DNA of 25,899 nt from Candidatus Peregrinibacteria bacterium (GTDB lineage: Bacteria; Patescibacteriota; Gracilibacteria; UBA1369; PNNO01), in contig WJKT01000048.1 in NCBI GenBank assembly GCA_014728955.1, forward strand, positions 1 to 25,899. The letters run 5' to 3'. The notes under the pieces were generated by a model. The model had not been told where the DNA came from and made no database searches. It saw nothing but the letters and a program-made list of their open reading frames with translations. The position numbers and the translations under genes are program-made. Below are positions 1 to 7,605 of this stretch, one piece after another. Within the stretch, counting starts at the first letter, position 1; the number at the start of each line of letters is the position of its first letter.

Positions 1-66
1 CCCATGCATTCTTCCAACGCTTCTTTGATGTCTTCTTTGTCGTGCTTGTACTTTCGGTGATGGCAT
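1..66 (-). CDS. rplR: 50S ribosomal protein L18, N-terminal fragment (probable)
   Basis: The frame opens with ATG at 66 and stays open for 22 codons to the window edge, so only the N-terminus is visible. It reads MPSPKVQARQRRHQRSVGRM followed by HG. The basic pattern RRHxR followed by a glycine seven residues later has the spacing of the L18 N-terminus (RRHKRVRKKISG-like). L18 normally follows L6 in the spc operon, and this frame lies 29 nt after the rplF stop in the same direction. L18 binds 5S rRNA in the large-subunit central protuberance. The fragment is short and the opening residues are unusual, so the call rests partly on position. Confidence 0.55.
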   Translation of the reverse strand, partial: MPSPKVQARQRRHQRSVGRMHG

Positions 67-95
67 TGTTCTTGTAAATTAGTAAATATTATTTA

Positions 96-647
96 TTATT
101 CAGCTTTTGCTGCAGCTTTTCCGGCTTTTCTCGCAACATATTCATCAATATATCTTATTCCTTTTCCTTTGTAAGGTTCAGGTTTTCGATATGAACGTAT
201 TTTTGCCGCTACTTCTCCGACAACTTGTTTGTTAATACCGTTAACCACCAATATATTTTTCTTTTCTTTATCTTGTTCAAAAGTAATTCCTTCCGGTGCC
301 TGATATTCAACAGGGTGAGAAAACCCCAGATTCAGCGTTACTTTACTTCCTTGTGCTTGTGCTTTATATCCAACACCGATGATTTCCAACTCTTTTTTAA
401 ACCCTTTTGTTACACCAATTACCATATTGTTAATCAGATTTCGGCTGAGTCCGTGAAGACTTCGTGCTTTTTTATCGTCTGATTTTCGTGTAACGATAAT
501 TTGATCATCTTTCTTTTCTACTGAAATTTTTTCATGCACTTGTTCTGAAAGTTCGCCTTTCGGGCCTTTAACAGTTACCTTGTTGTCTTTTATATCTACC
601 TTAACGTCTTGTGGTATATCAATTGGTAGTTTTCCTATTCGTGACAT
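96..647 (-). CDS. rplF: 50S ribosomal protein L6
   Basis: This 183-residue protein is the full usual length for L6, which binds 23S rRNA near the factor-binding and sarcin-ricin region of the large subunit. It opens with the family N-terminus MSRIGKLPIDIP and carries the two tandem L6 folds. The second repeat ends in the diagnostic stretch EPYKGKGIRYIDEYVARKAGK. The start is ATG with no Shine-Dalgarno sequence in the 20-nt gap after rpsH. The C-terminus has a short Ala/Lys-rich end (KAGKAAAKAE). It is part of the spc segment, between rpsH and a probable rplR. Confidence 0.97.
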   Translation of the reverse strand: MSRIGKLPIDIPQDVKVDIKDNKVTVKGPKGELSEQVHEKISVEKKDDQIIVTRKSDDKKARSLHGLSRNLINNMVIGVTKGFKKELEIIGVGYKAQAQGSKVTLNLGFSHPVEYQAPEGITFEQDKEKKNILVVNGINKQVVGEVAAKIRSYRKPEPYKGKGIRYIDEYVARKAGKAAAKAE

Positions 648-667
648 AATGTATAAATAATAATTGA

Positions 668-1054
668 TTAATAAACTTCGCAGATAGCTTCTCCTCCAAC
701 CTTCTCTTTTCGTGCTTGTTCTCCTGCCATAACTCCTTTTGAAGTTGATATGACCAGGACACCAAGACCGTTTTTAACCGCTTTTATATCAGTGTTTTTT
801 AAATAAATTCGTTGTCCCGGCGTACTGACTCTTTTAATTGCAAGAGGTTCACGAGTCCATTCTTTTAAAGTGATTTCCAATTCCTTGAAGGTTCCGTCTT
901 TTTTCACCTCATACCCTTCTATAAACTTTCGTTGCTGAAGTACTTTCGAAATACCTTCTTTAAGTTTTGAGTACGGGATTCGCGTTTTCGTCTTTTTAGC
1001 CAATGACGCGTTTCGTATTCGAGTTAAATAATCTGCAATAGGGTCTGTAATCAT
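668..1054 (-). CDS. rpsH: 30S ribosomal protein S8
   Basis: S8 is a primary 16S rRNA binder in the small-subunit platform and in some bacteria is the translational repressor of the spc operon. The 128-residue product has the family start MITDPIADYLTRIRNA and the highly conserved C-terminal RNA-binding block STSKGVMAGEQARKEKVGGE ending in ICEVY. Length is normal. The gap to the rpsN stop upstream is 22 nt and is AT-rich, with no Shine-Dalgarno. I see no distinct S8-target hairpin in the neighbouring short gaps. Confidence 0.97.
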   Translation of the reverse strand: MITDPIADYLTRIRNASLAKKTKTRIPYSKLKEGISKVLQQRKFIEGYEVKKDGTFKELEITLKEWTREPLAIKRVSTPGQRIYLKNTDIKAVKNGLGVLVISTSKGVMAGEQARKEKVGGEAICEVY

Positions 1055-1076
1055 GATAAGTATTAATAATTAGATT

Positions 1077-1301
1077 TTACCAAGATGACTTTGTAAGTCC
1101 TGCAATTTTTCCTTTTTGCGCCAGTTCACGGAAACAAATTCTGCATAAGTCGAACTTTCGCATATAACCACCTTTTCTACCGCATTTACCACATCGGTTG
1201 TAAACACGAGTAGGGTATTTAGGCTTTCGTCCGTTTTCAAGTGCTCGGATATATTCTTCCTGTTTTTTCTTCGTTTTTACGATAAGTGCTTTACGTGCCA
1301 T
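1077..1301 (-). CDS. rpsN: 30S ribosomal protein S14, zinc-binding type
   Basis: S14 assembles late into the small-subunit head. The 74-residue product carries four cysteines as CGKCGRKGGYMRKFDLCRIC, the zinc-ribbon (type Z) signature, followed by FRELAQKGKIAGLTKSSW, the standard C-terminus. Classic type-Z S14 is about 61 residues. Here an extra stretch of roughly 13 residues (around EEYIRALENGRKPKYPT) lies between the basic N-terminus and the first cysteine pair. The ATG is preceded by an AT-rich gap with no Shine-Dalgarno. Its place between rplE and rpsH is canonical for the spc operon. Confidence 0.96.
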   Translation of the reverse strand: MARKALIVKTKKKQEEYIRALENGRKPKYPTRVYNRCGKCGRKGGYMRKFDLCRICFRELAQKGKIAGLTKSSW

Positions 1302-1317
1302 ATAAGTAGTTAATTAA

Positions 1318-1872
1318 TTATTTCTTTTTAAAAGGGAATCCGAATGCAGTGAGTAGTGCCAATGCATCTTCATCGTTCTGTGCGGTCGTATTAATGCAAA
1401 TCTGCAGACCATGAACTTTTACTATATCGTCCGGATTAATTTCCGGGAATACGGTATGTTCTTTAATTCCAACCGAGTAATTTCCGTTTCCATCAAAAGA
1501 TTTTTTTGAAATACCACGGAAGTCTCTAATACGAGGGAAGACAACATTAACCAATTTATTCAAAAAGTCATACATTCTCTTTCCTCGGAGTGTTACCATT
1601 ACGCCGTTTGGTAATCCCTCGCGAAGTTTAAAGTTCGAAATCGCTTTTTTAGCTTTACGTACAACCGGTTTTTGTCCGGTAATAGCTTTAAAGTTTTCGG
1701 TGAACTCAGTAAAGTCTTTTGATCCGCTGGTATACATGCTTCCAAGTCCGGCATTAACGACAATTTTCGTAATCTTTGGTACGGCGTTAACGTTCTTAAT
1801 ACCGAGCTCTTTTTTAAGAGCGGGAGCAATTTCTTTAATATAGCGATCTTTTAATGTCTTTTCTTTAGCCAC
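1318..1872 (-). CDS. rplE: 50S ribosomal protein L5
   Basis: L5 binds 5S rRNA and contacts the P-site tRNA in the central protuberance. The 184-residue sequence has the conserved segments KITKIVVNAGLG, TGQKPVVRKAKKAISNFKLR, VTLRGKRMYDFLNKL and FPRIRDFRGI, and ends with the usual DALALLTAFGFPF. The start codon is GTG (complement of CAC at 1870-1872), giving MAKEKTLKDRY; no upstream ATG fits. The gap to the rplX stop is 18 nt. Length and order are canonical. Confidence 0.97.
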   Translation of the reverse strand: MAKEKTLKDRYIKEIAPALKKELGIKNVNAVPKITKIVVNAGLGSMYTSGSKDFTEFTENFKAITGQKPVVRKAKKAISNFKLREGLPNGVMVTLRGKRMYDFLNKLVNVVFPRIRDFRGISKKSFDGNGNYSVGIKEHTVFPEINPDDIVKVHGLQICINTTAQNDEDALALLTAFGFPFKKK

Positions 1873-1890
1873 GTTGTATAACGTTAGAGA

Positions 1891-2217
1891 TTATTTTTTA
1901 GTAGATGATTTATCAAGTGTTTCATTGCATTTTTTGCACATTCGTTGTTTTTTTCCCGATTCCAGTTTCTTATAACCGACTCGTGTTGCTTTTTTACAAT
2001 TCGGGCACACAACCATAACATTTGATGCGGGAATAGCACCTTCATATTGGATTTTACTTCCCGGTCCGGTCTGTGTCTTTCGGATGTGCTTTGTTCTCAT
2101 ATTAACCTTTTCAACAACCACTTTATCCGCTTTATGTAAAACGCGAGTAACTTTTCCGGTTTTATTCCGGTCTTTTCCCGCTATAACGAGCACATTGTCA
2201 TTCATTTTTACTTTCAT
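1891..2217 (-). CDS. rplX: 50S ribosomal protein L24
   Basis: L24 initiates large-subunit assembly. The 108-residue product opens with a KOW RNA-binding motif (MKVKMNDNVLVIAGKDRNKT, residues 1-20). Its C-terminal half has two cysteine pairs, CPNC near residue 73 and CKKC about 24 residues later, which could bind zinc, as in many Gram-positive-type L24 proteins. The end is lysine/serine-rich. It lies 23 nt after rplN and 18 nt before rplE, the canonical order. Confidence 0.96.
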   Translation of the reverse strand: MKVKMNDNVLVIAGKDRNKTGKVTRVLHKADKVVVEKVNMRTKHIRKTQTGPGSKIQYEGAIPASNVMVVCPNCKKATRVGYKKLESGKKQRMCKKCNETLDKSSTKK

Positions 2218-2240
2218 TGTTCTGAGTAGTTTAAGATTCG

Positions 2241-2609
2241 TTAGATTACTTCTGGTGCAAGAGAGATGATTTTTTGAAATCCTTTATCTCTGAGTTCTCT
2301 TGCAACGGGACCGAATACACGAGTTCCTTTTGGCTGAGAATCTTTATTGATAATAACAACAGCATTCTCATCAAAACGAATATATGAACCGTCTTTTCGC
2401 CCGATTTCTTTCTTTGAACGTACAATAACAGCTTTTTCTACCGCTTTCTTTTTTACGAGTCCTTTTGGTGCCGCTTCTTTAACGGCCACAACAATAATAT
2501 CACCTATAGATGCGTATCTTCTCTTTGATCCACCAAGTACTTTGATGCATTCAACAAGTTTTGCCCCGGTATTGTCTGCTACATGTAAACGTGTTTCTGG
2601 TTGTATCAT
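2241..2609 (-). CDS. rplN: 50S ribosomal protein L14
   Basis: L14 lies at the subunit interface, forms bridges with 16S rRNA and contacts L19. The 122-residue product is exactly the usual length. It has the family start MIQPETRLHVADNTGAK, the middle block YASIGDIIVVAVKEA and the C-terminal FGPVARELRDKGFQKIISLAPEVI signature. The gap after rpsQ is 9 nt, and the ATG has no Shine-Dalgarno. Nothing is unusual in sequence or order. Confidence 0.97.
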   Translation of the reverse strand: MIQPETRLHVADNTGAKLVECIKVLGGSKRRYASIGDIIVVAVKEAAPKGLVKKKAVEKAVIVRSKKEIGRKDGSYIRFDENAVVIINKDSQPKGTRVFGPVARELRDKGFQKIISLAPEVI

Positions 2610-2618
2610 GATGAATAT

Positions 2619-2885
2619 TTAAGCGTTAGTTTCTTTAGGTTCTTTCTCCTTTTTCTCACCTTTCGGCATTTCAACCGTCCATTTCTTCAGTTTACTTAAA
2701 GGAGTTGTTTCATAAATAGTTATTTTATCTCCAACTTCATACTCGTTATTTGGATTATGTGCAAAATATTTTTTTGAGATACGGTATCGTTTTTTATATT
2801 TTGGATGATTCTTATAACGATTTGCTGTTACAACAAGGGTCTTATCCATTTTTTTACTCGTCACTATACCGGTTATTTTTCTCAT
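2619..2885 (-). CDS. rpsQ: 30S ribosomal protein S17
   Basis: S17 is a primary 16S rRNA binder in the small-subunit body with an OB fold. The 88-residue sequence shows the typical KITGIVTSKKMDKTLVVTAN start, the KYKKRYRISKKYFAHNP loop and the EVGDKITIYETTPLSKLKKW core. A short charged tail (EKKEKEPKETNA) follows. Position between rpmC and rplN is canonical. Gaps are 30 nt upstream and 9 nt downstream, with no Shine-Dalgarno. Confidence 0.96.
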   Translation of the reverse strand: MRKITGIVTSKKMDKTLVVTANRYKNHPKYKKRYRISKKYFAHNPNNEYEVGDKITIYETTPLSKLKKWTVEMPKGEKKEKEPKETNA

Positions 2886-2915
2886 TGTGTGCTATAGGTT
2901 AGGGGAGTATGAGTA

Positions 2916-3158
2916 TTATTTTTCAGCAGTGCTTACTTCTTTCTGAGCGTTAAACTTTTTCGCTTCTTCTGCCGCTATTTGATTTTTTACAGTGAGTATT
3001 TGCGCTCGATATTTCTTAATCTGTCCAATTTGATGATGAGCTTTTGATGCTCCTGTATTTACTTCAAATTTAATTTTAAATAAATCTTGTGTTGCTTTAT
3101 CAAACTCTTGTTCAAGCTCTTTAATGGTCATTTTTTTAAGTTCTGCGAGAGTGTTCAT
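2916..3158 (-). CDS. rpmC: 50S ribosomal protein L29
   Basis: L29 is a small helical hairpin protein near the peptide exit tunnel, by the signal recognition particle and trigger factor docking site. The 80-residue product has the family pattern LAELKKMTIKELEQEFDKAT followed by a second helix, IGQIKKYRAQILTVKNQ. It is slightly longer than the usual 60-70 residues because of a charged C-terminal end. It sits between rplP and rpsQ as expected. Confidence 0.94.
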   Translation of the reverse strand: MNTLAELKKMTIKELEQEFDKATQDLFKIKFEVNTGASKAHHQIGQIKKYRAQILTVKNQIAAEEAKKFNAQKEVSTAEK

Positions 3159-3181
3159 GATAGTTTCTTATAAATAGGGTA

Positions 3182-3601
3182 TTATACAGATTGTCTGCTA
3201 ATGAATTTACATTTTACCGGTAATTTGTGTGCCGCTCTTCGAAGGGCTTCACGTGCAACTGCTTCGCTTACACCATCCATTTCAAAAATAATTTTCCCCG
3301 GTTTAATTGTTGCAATATAACGGTCTACAGCTCCTTTACCTGAACCCATTGGGGTTTCAGCTCCTTTTTTAGTAATAGGCTTATGAGGGTATATTCGAAT
3401 CCATATTTTGCCGCCACGTTTACAGTAGTGGGTAATAGCTCGTCGAGCCGCCTCAATTTGTCGTGAGTTTATTTCACCTGCATCAAGTGACTTGATAGCG
3501 AACTCTCCAAAACTCAGAGTGCTTCCACGATACGCCTTCCCTTTAAGGGCACTGCGTCCACGGAATACTTTTCTATATTTTTGCTTCTTTGGTGCGAGCA
3601 T
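3182..3601 (-). CDS. rplP: 50S ribosomal protein L16
   Basis: L16 is a late-assembling large-subunit protein at the A-site tRNA elbow. The 139-residue sequence begins MLAPKKQKYRKVFRGR and contains the conserved GEINSRQIEAARRAITHY, the GGKIWIRIYPHKPITKKGAE segment and the MGSGKGAVDRYIATIKPG loop that reaches toward the peptidyl-transferase region. The gap from the rpsC stop is only 5 nt, suggesting coupled translation. Length is standard. Confidence 0.97.
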   Translation of the reverse strand: MLAPKKQKYRKVFRGRSALKGKAYRGSTLSFGEFAIKSLDAGEINSRQIEAARRAITHYCKRGGKIWIRIYPHKPITKKGAETPMGSGKGAVDRYIATIKPGKIIFEMDGVSEAVAREALRRAAHKLPVKCKFISRQSV

Positions 3602-3606
3602 AGGTA

Positions 3607-4455
3607 TTATTTCTTAGTAGATTTTTTAGTGGTAGATTTTTTCTTTGATGTGCCGGTTGATTTACTTGCAGCTTTCGTTTTTTTCTTCTTCTTTGTTGTT
3701 GAACGTTTTTTAGTTGTTTTTTTCGGTGCCTGCTTTTTCTTTTCTTGCTTCTTTCCCTTTTCCTTTTTCGTGTCGTCTTTAGTTTCTCCCGCAAGAGGGG
3801 CGTCAGTCATTTGAACTTCCAAATCTTCTTTAAAAACATCTCCTTTATAAATCCATACTTTTACACCGATGACACCGTAGGTGGTTTTTGCCGGCAAATA
3901 AGCGTAATCAATATCTGCCCTAAAAGTATGTAACGGAATTTTTCCTTTACTGAAGAATTCGCTTCGAGCGATTTCGACACCATTAAGGCGTCCCGCTACA
4001 CGAACCTTCACTCCTTGAGCACCTGCTTCAAGTGATCGGTCAATTGCCATTTTTGATGCTCGTCTATACGAGATTCGTCTTTCAATTTGCTTAACAATTG
4101 ATTCTGCAACCAGATGTGCGTCAAGATTCGGTTGTTTAATTTCAACAATATTTACACTGAATTTCTGATCAAACTTATGTTCTAAATATTCACGAAGTTT
4201 CTCAATAGTTTCACCTCCACGTCCAATGATGAGACCGGGTTTTCCACTATGAATATTAATGGTTACCGCGTTAGCTGTTCGCAGTATTTCAATTTTTGAA
4301 ACACTTGCATCCTTTAATTTTCCACGAATTGCTTCTTCAATAGCAAAATCCTGATGCAGCATCTTCTGATATTTTTTCTTACCGGCATACCATTTTGAAT
4401 CCCATAAGCGATTAATTCCGATTCGTAAGCTAATTGGATTAACTTTTTGTCCCAT
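3607..4455 (-). CDS. rpsC: 30S ribosomal protein S3 with long lysine-rich C-terminal tail
   Basis: S3 lines the mRNA entry tunnel of the small subunit. The 282-residue product begins MGQKVNPISLRIG and carries a type II KH domain with the GxxG loop in PGLIIGRGGETIEKL (about residues 73-87). The S3 C-domain block SRRASKMA-like (SYRRASKMAIDRSLEAGAQG) and AYLPAKTTYGVIGVKVWIYKG follow. The core ends near residue 215; the remaining 60 or so residues are almost entirely K, T and S, resembling a histone H1 tail. Typical S3 is about 210-235 residues, so this tail is an extension. The gap to rplV is 27 nt. Confidence 0.97.
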   Translation of the reverse strand: MGQKVNPISLRIGINRLWDSKWYAGKKKYQKMLHQDFAIEEAIRGKLKDASVSKIEILRTANAVTINIHSGKPGLIIGRGGETIEKLREYLEHKFDQKFSVNIVEIKQPNLDAHLVAESIVKQIERRISYRRASKMAIDRSLEAGAQGVKVRVAGRLNGVEIARSEFFSKGKIPLHTFRADIDYAYLPAKTTYGVIGVKVWIYKGDVFKEDLEVQMTDAPLAGETKDDTKKEKGKKQEKKKQAPKKTTKKRSTTKKKKKTKAASKSTGTSKKKSTTKKSTKK

Positions 4456-4482
4456 AAATACGTGGATTTATAATTATAGTAA

Positions 4483-4914
4483 TTAAGAAGTTTTTTTCTT
4501 AGATTGTTTTGCCTTTGGCTTGGCCTTGGCCTTTTCTTTCTCCTTTGACTCTTTTTCTTTCTTCTGCTTTGCTTGTTCCTCAGCCTTTTCATCGAGACCG
4601 AGCGTTACGGTAATATGTGCGTTTCTTTTTAATATCGGATGTACACGTCCTCGTGAGACCGGCACACTTCGTTTGAAGGTAGGGCCTTCGGTTACAACAA
4701 TTTCTTTAATAATCAATGAATCTTTTTTTTGCTTAAAGTTATTTTCGGCATTTGCTACGGCGCTGTGAAGCACTTTGTACAATAGTTTTGCCGCTTTCTT
4801 CGGCGTGAATTTAAGTATATCCAACGCTTCTTGCGCTTTTTTCTTCCGAACAAGTCCTGCAACGAGGTTTGCTTTTTTCGGTGAGATCCTTATGTTTCGT
4901 GCAATTGCTTTCAC
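4483..4914 (-). CDS. rplV: 50S ribosomal protein L22 with charged C-terminal tail (GTG start)
   Basis: L22 lines the peptide exit tunnel through its beta-hairpin (about residues 78-100, VPVSRGRVHPILKRNAHITV). The open frame reaches back to 5067, but that would overlap rpsS by over 130 nt. A GTG at 4914 gives MKAIARNIRISPKKANLVAG, which aligns with the usual L22 N-terminus and leaves a 19-nt gap after rpsS, like its neighbours. The resulting protein is 143 residues. L22 normally ends near residue 110; the last 35 residues here (after TVTLGLDEKAEE) are K/E/A-rich low complexity. An ATG at 4965 is an alternative start but would overlap rpsS by 32 nt. Confidence 0.93.
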   Translation of the reverse strand: MKAIARNIRISPKKANLVAGLVRKKKAQEALDILKFTPKKAAKLLYKVLHSAVANAENNFKQKKDSLIIKEIVVTEGPTFKRSVPVSRGRVHPILKRNAHITVTLGLDEKAEEQAKQKKEKESKEKEKAKAKPKAKQSKKKTS

Positions 4915-4933
4915 GGGAATGTAATGGTTAATA

Positions 4934-5212
4934 TTATCCTTGTGCCTTAGCGAGTCTTCCTCCATGTCCTTTAAACTTTCGTGTTGGAGAGAATTCTCCG
5001 AATTTATGACCAACCATATTTTCGGTAACAAATACCGGGATGTGTTGCTTTCCGTTGTGGACACCAAACGTGTGCCCTACGAACTCGGGAGCAATAGTTG
5101 ATCCTCGAGACCATGTTTTAATGATCTTCTTTTTTTCGCCACTATTCATCTTTTCAACTTTTTTGATGAGTCTTTGGTCTACGTATGGTCCTTTTTTACT
5201 ACTTCGTCCCAT
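4934..5212 (-). CDS. rpsS: 30S ribosomal protein S19
   Basis: S19 sits in the small-subunit head with S13, near the A-site finger. The 92-residue protein has the standard start MGRSSKKGPYVDQRLIKKVE, then IKTWSRGSTIAPEFVGHTFGVHNG and the C-terminal HKFGEFSPTRKFKGHGG signature. Length is normal. It is 19 nt after rplB and 19 nt before the chosen rplV start. The order rplB-rpsS-rplV-rpsC is canonical. Confidence 0.97.
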   Translation of the reverse strand: MGRSSKKGPYVDQRLIKKVEKMNSGEKKKIIKTWSRGSTIAPEFVGHTFGVHNGKQHIPVFVTENMVGHKFGEFSPTRKFKGHGGRLAKAQG

Positions 5213-5231
5213 AATGTAATAAAGTTATTAA

Positions 5232-6068
5232 TTATTTTCGATGTCGTGATTTAACAATAAGACGATCACTATATTTTCTCTTTCTTGTCTTGTATCCAAG
5301 TGCGGGCATACCCCATGGGGTTTTCGGATGCTTCAGTCCGATAGGCTGATTTCCTTCACCACCACCATGCGGATGATCACACGGATTCATAACCTTACCT
5401 CGTACTTGTGGTCTTTTTCCCATATTTCTTTTGCGTCCCGCTTTTCCGATTGTTATGTTGATATGATCTATATTACTCACCATTCCTGACGATGCGTAAC
5501 ATCCTTTATCAACCAATCTGATTTCTCCGGATGGGAGTTGAATTTGTGTATATTGAGCGTCTTCTTGTGAAATTACTTTTGCACTTGCTCCGGCTGAACG
5601 GATCATTTGTCCGCCTTTTCCTTTTGTAAGTTCTATATTGTAAACAGTAAAGCCAATAGGGAAGTTTTCAAGAAGCATTCTGTTTCCCGGCTTTAGCTTG
5701 GTTTTTTCAGCTAGCATAATCGAGTCACCAACTTTAATTTTTCGTGGTGCAAGATGATATCTTTTTTCACCGTCTTTGTATTGAACCAACATGATATATG
5801 CTGTTCGATATGGATCGTATTCAACACTGGTAACGGTTCCTTCAATATTATGTTTATCAGCTCTGTTAAAATCGACAATTCGATATAACTTTTTATGACC
5901 GCCACCTCGATGTCGAACAGTGAGTCGTCCCTGATTATTACGTCCCGAACGCTTGTTAAGGCGTACAGTTAACGATTTCTCAGGCTTACTCTTTGTTACT
6001 TCTTCAAAGGTGTAACCAGTCATGCCTCTTCTTCCGGGGGTTGTCGATTTATAGTTTTTAATAGCCAT
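5232..6068 (-). CDS. rplB: 50S ribosomal protein L2
   Basis: L2 is a primary 23S rRNA binder needed for subunit association and peptidyl-transferase activity. The 278-residue product has the typical MAIKNYKSTTPGRRGMTGYT start, the GRNNQGRLTVRHRGGGHKKLYR motif and the near-invariant NPCDHPHGGGEGNQPIG segment that holds the conserved histidine, followed by TPWGMPALGYKTRKRKYSD. A cysteine replaces the common valine in NPxDHPHGGG. The gap to rplW is 2 nt. Confidence 0.98.
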   Translation of the reverse strand: MAIKNYKSTTPGRRGMTGYTFEEVTKSKPEKSLTVRLNKRSGRNNQGRLTVRHRGGGHKKLYRIVDFNRADKHNIEGTVTSVEYDPYRTAYIMLVQYKDGEKRYHLAPRKIKVGDSIMLAEKTKLKPGNRMLLENFPIGFTVYNIELTKGKGGQMIRSAGASAKVISQEDAQYTQIQLPSGEIRLVDKGCYASSGMVSNIDHINITIGKAGRKRNMGKRPQVRGKVMNPCDHPHGGGEGNQPIGLKHPKTPWGMPALGYKTRKRKYSDRLIVKSRHRK

Positions 6069-6070
6069 TA

Positions 6071-6382
6071 TTACTTCTTAGATTTTTTAAAGTCTTTAAA
6101 TTTGGTAATGTCGATAGTTTTTCCATCTTTAATACTTACGGTTGCTTTCTTCCCACGTTTTCTTTTTTGATACGGATGTCTTCCTCGTGCAAGTCGGTGC
6201 TTTGGCTGAATGTACGTCATGGTTACCTTATCGGTATCAACGCCGTACAACGACTTAATTGCCTGTTTTACATCAACTTTGGTTGCATCGGTTCGTACTC
6301 TGAAGACATATTTGCCTTTATCCGAAAGCATAGTGCTTTTTTCTGTCGTAATTGGTTCTATAATAGTGTGAAAATCTTTCAT
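6071..6382 (-). CDS. rplW: 50S ribosomal protein L23
   Basis: L23 is at the exit-tunnel mouth and docks trigger factor and the signal recognition particle. The 103-residue protein has the family start of IIEPITTEKSTMLSDKGKYVF, the VDVKQAIKSLYGVDTDKVT core and a basic loop, LARGRHPYQKRKRGKKATVS. It lies 6 nt after rplD and 2 nt before rplB, consistent with tightly coupled translation in the S10 operon. Confidence 0.96.
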   Translation of the reverse strand: MKDFHTIIEPITTEKSTMLSDKGKYVFRVRTDATKVDVKQAIKSLYGVDTDKVTMTYIQPKHRLARGRHPYQKRKRGKKATVSIKDGKTIDITKFKDFKKSKK

Positions 6383-6388
6383 TGTGCG

Positions 6389-7024
6389 TTAAGCTTTAGA
6401 TGCCGATAAAAATACTTCTTCCATTTTAGGAAGCGAATCTTTCAAAAACAATATGGTTTTGTACTTTTGCAAATCAGCGATATTAAGATAGTTAACAATA
6501 ACCGTTTTTGCATGTGCAAGATTGGCTGTCGACTTTTGAATAACCTGATTTTTTTCCGGAATCACAATAAGTACATTCCGATCAATTTTAATCTTATCAA
6601 GTAACTGTGCGAACTTCTTTGTCTTAATGTCGCCTTCGTATTTTTCAAGTGCAGAGATGTTCCCGTTTTTCGCTTTTACCGAGAGAGCAGAGAATAATGC
6701 TTTTCTTCGTTGCTTTTTCGGCATTGCAACCGTGTAGTTTCGAACATTTCTTGGCCCGAACTTAACACTTCCTCCTCGGAAATGCGGATTCCTTCGCGAA
6801 CCTTGTCTGGCGCTACCGGTTCCTTTTTGTCGATACGGTTTTCGTCCTCCACCACGCATTTCACTTCGTGTTTTTGTGTGTGCAACAGCTACACGTTTAT
6901 TAGCATGTTGCCTGAGAAGTGCCTGATGAATAAGGTCTTCGTTATATGGAACTTCAAAGATTGCTTTGTTAAGCTCCACTTTTCCGTTTTTCTCTCCTGT
7001 TTGTGTGTAAAGATCTACTTTCAT
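6389..7024 (-). CDS. rplD: 50S ribosomal protein L4
   Basis: L4 reaches into the exit tunnel and, in some bacteria, represses the S10 operon by binding its leader RNA. The 211-residue product includes RSEMRGGGRKPYRQKGTGSA followed by RQGSRRNPHFRGGSVKFGP, the conserved extended loop. It ends with KTILFLKDSLPKMEEVF, the usual C-terminal helix. Its ATG overlaps the rplC stop in an ATGA junction, so translation is probably coupled to rplC. This overlap explains why rplC uses TGA while the other genes end in TAA. Confidence 0.96.
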   Translation of the reverse strand: MKVDLYTQTGEKNGKVELNKAIFEVPYNEDLIHQALLRQHANKRVAVAHTKTRSEMRGGGRKPYRQKGTGSARQGSRRNPHFRGGSVKFGPRNVRNYTVAMPKKQRRKALFSALSVKAKNGNISALEKYEGDIKTKKFAQLLDKIKIDRNVLIVIPEKNQVIQKSTANLAHAKTVIVNYLNIADLQKYKTILFLKDSLPKMEEVFLSASKA

Positions 7025-7605
7025 GCGTGTGCTTTGATAAAGATTAATCCTTTATTTGGACCTGGAAGCGGTCCTTTAAGTCCTATAAGATTGTTTTTAT
7101 TGTCGAGGTAAGCAATTTCAACTCCTTTGAGTGTTATTTTTTGTGCTCCCATGTGTCCGGGCATCTTTTTACCTTTTGCCACTCGTCCCGGTTTTGCACA
7201 TGCGCCAATAGAACCTGGTTCTCGGTGATGGTGTGATCCATGAGTTTCAGGTCCTCGTCCAAAGTTATATCGTTTGATAACACCCTGAAAGCCTTTACCT
7301 TTTGAAGTGCCGGTTACCATAACCTTCTTTACTTCGTTGAAGTCTTTCAAAGAGATATTATCTCCCTTTTTAAACTCTTGACCTTCGTCTAGCTTCACTT
7401 CTCGTTGGAAACGAAACTTTTTAGTCTTCTTGGGCTTTTTTAATGCAGAAAAGCCAAGGACTACCGCCGGATATCCATCCTTTTCCGTTGTTTTTATTTG
7501 TGTTACCTCATTTGGTTCACATTGTACAACGGTAACGGGGATCACACGACCATCGTCTTGAATGACGCGAGTCATACCTAATTTTTTTCCTAGTATTCCA
7601 AGCAT
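7021..7605 (-). CDS. rplC: 50S ribosomal protein L3
   Basis: L3 is a primary 23S rRNA binder that reaches toward the peptidyl-transferase centre. The 194-residue protein begins MLGILGKKLGMTRVIQDDGR and contains TGTSKGKGFQGVIKRYNFGR, then THGSHHHREPGSIGACAKPG and KGKKMPGHMGAQKIT, the family signature. It is a little shorter than the usual 205-215. This gene heads the main ribosomal string in the window: rpsJ is separated from it by two other genes, and it has its own promoter and structured leader. It is the only long gene here ending in TGA. Confidence 0.97.
   Translation of the reverse strand: MLGILGKKLGMTRVIQDDGRVIPVTVVQCEPNEVTQIKTTEKDGYPAVVLGFSALKKPKKTKKFRFQREVKLDEGQEFKKGDNISLKDFNEVKKVMVTGTSKGKGFQGVIKRYNFGRGPETHGSHHHREPGSIGACAKPGRVAKGKKMPGHMGAQKITLKGVEIAYLDNKNNLIGLKGPLPGPNKGLIFIKAHA

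Noticed and set aside
4915..5067. Long rplV start at 5067
   Set aside because: It would overlap rpsS by over 130 nt and add residues unlike L22; the GTG at 4914 gives the family N-terminus and a normal gap.
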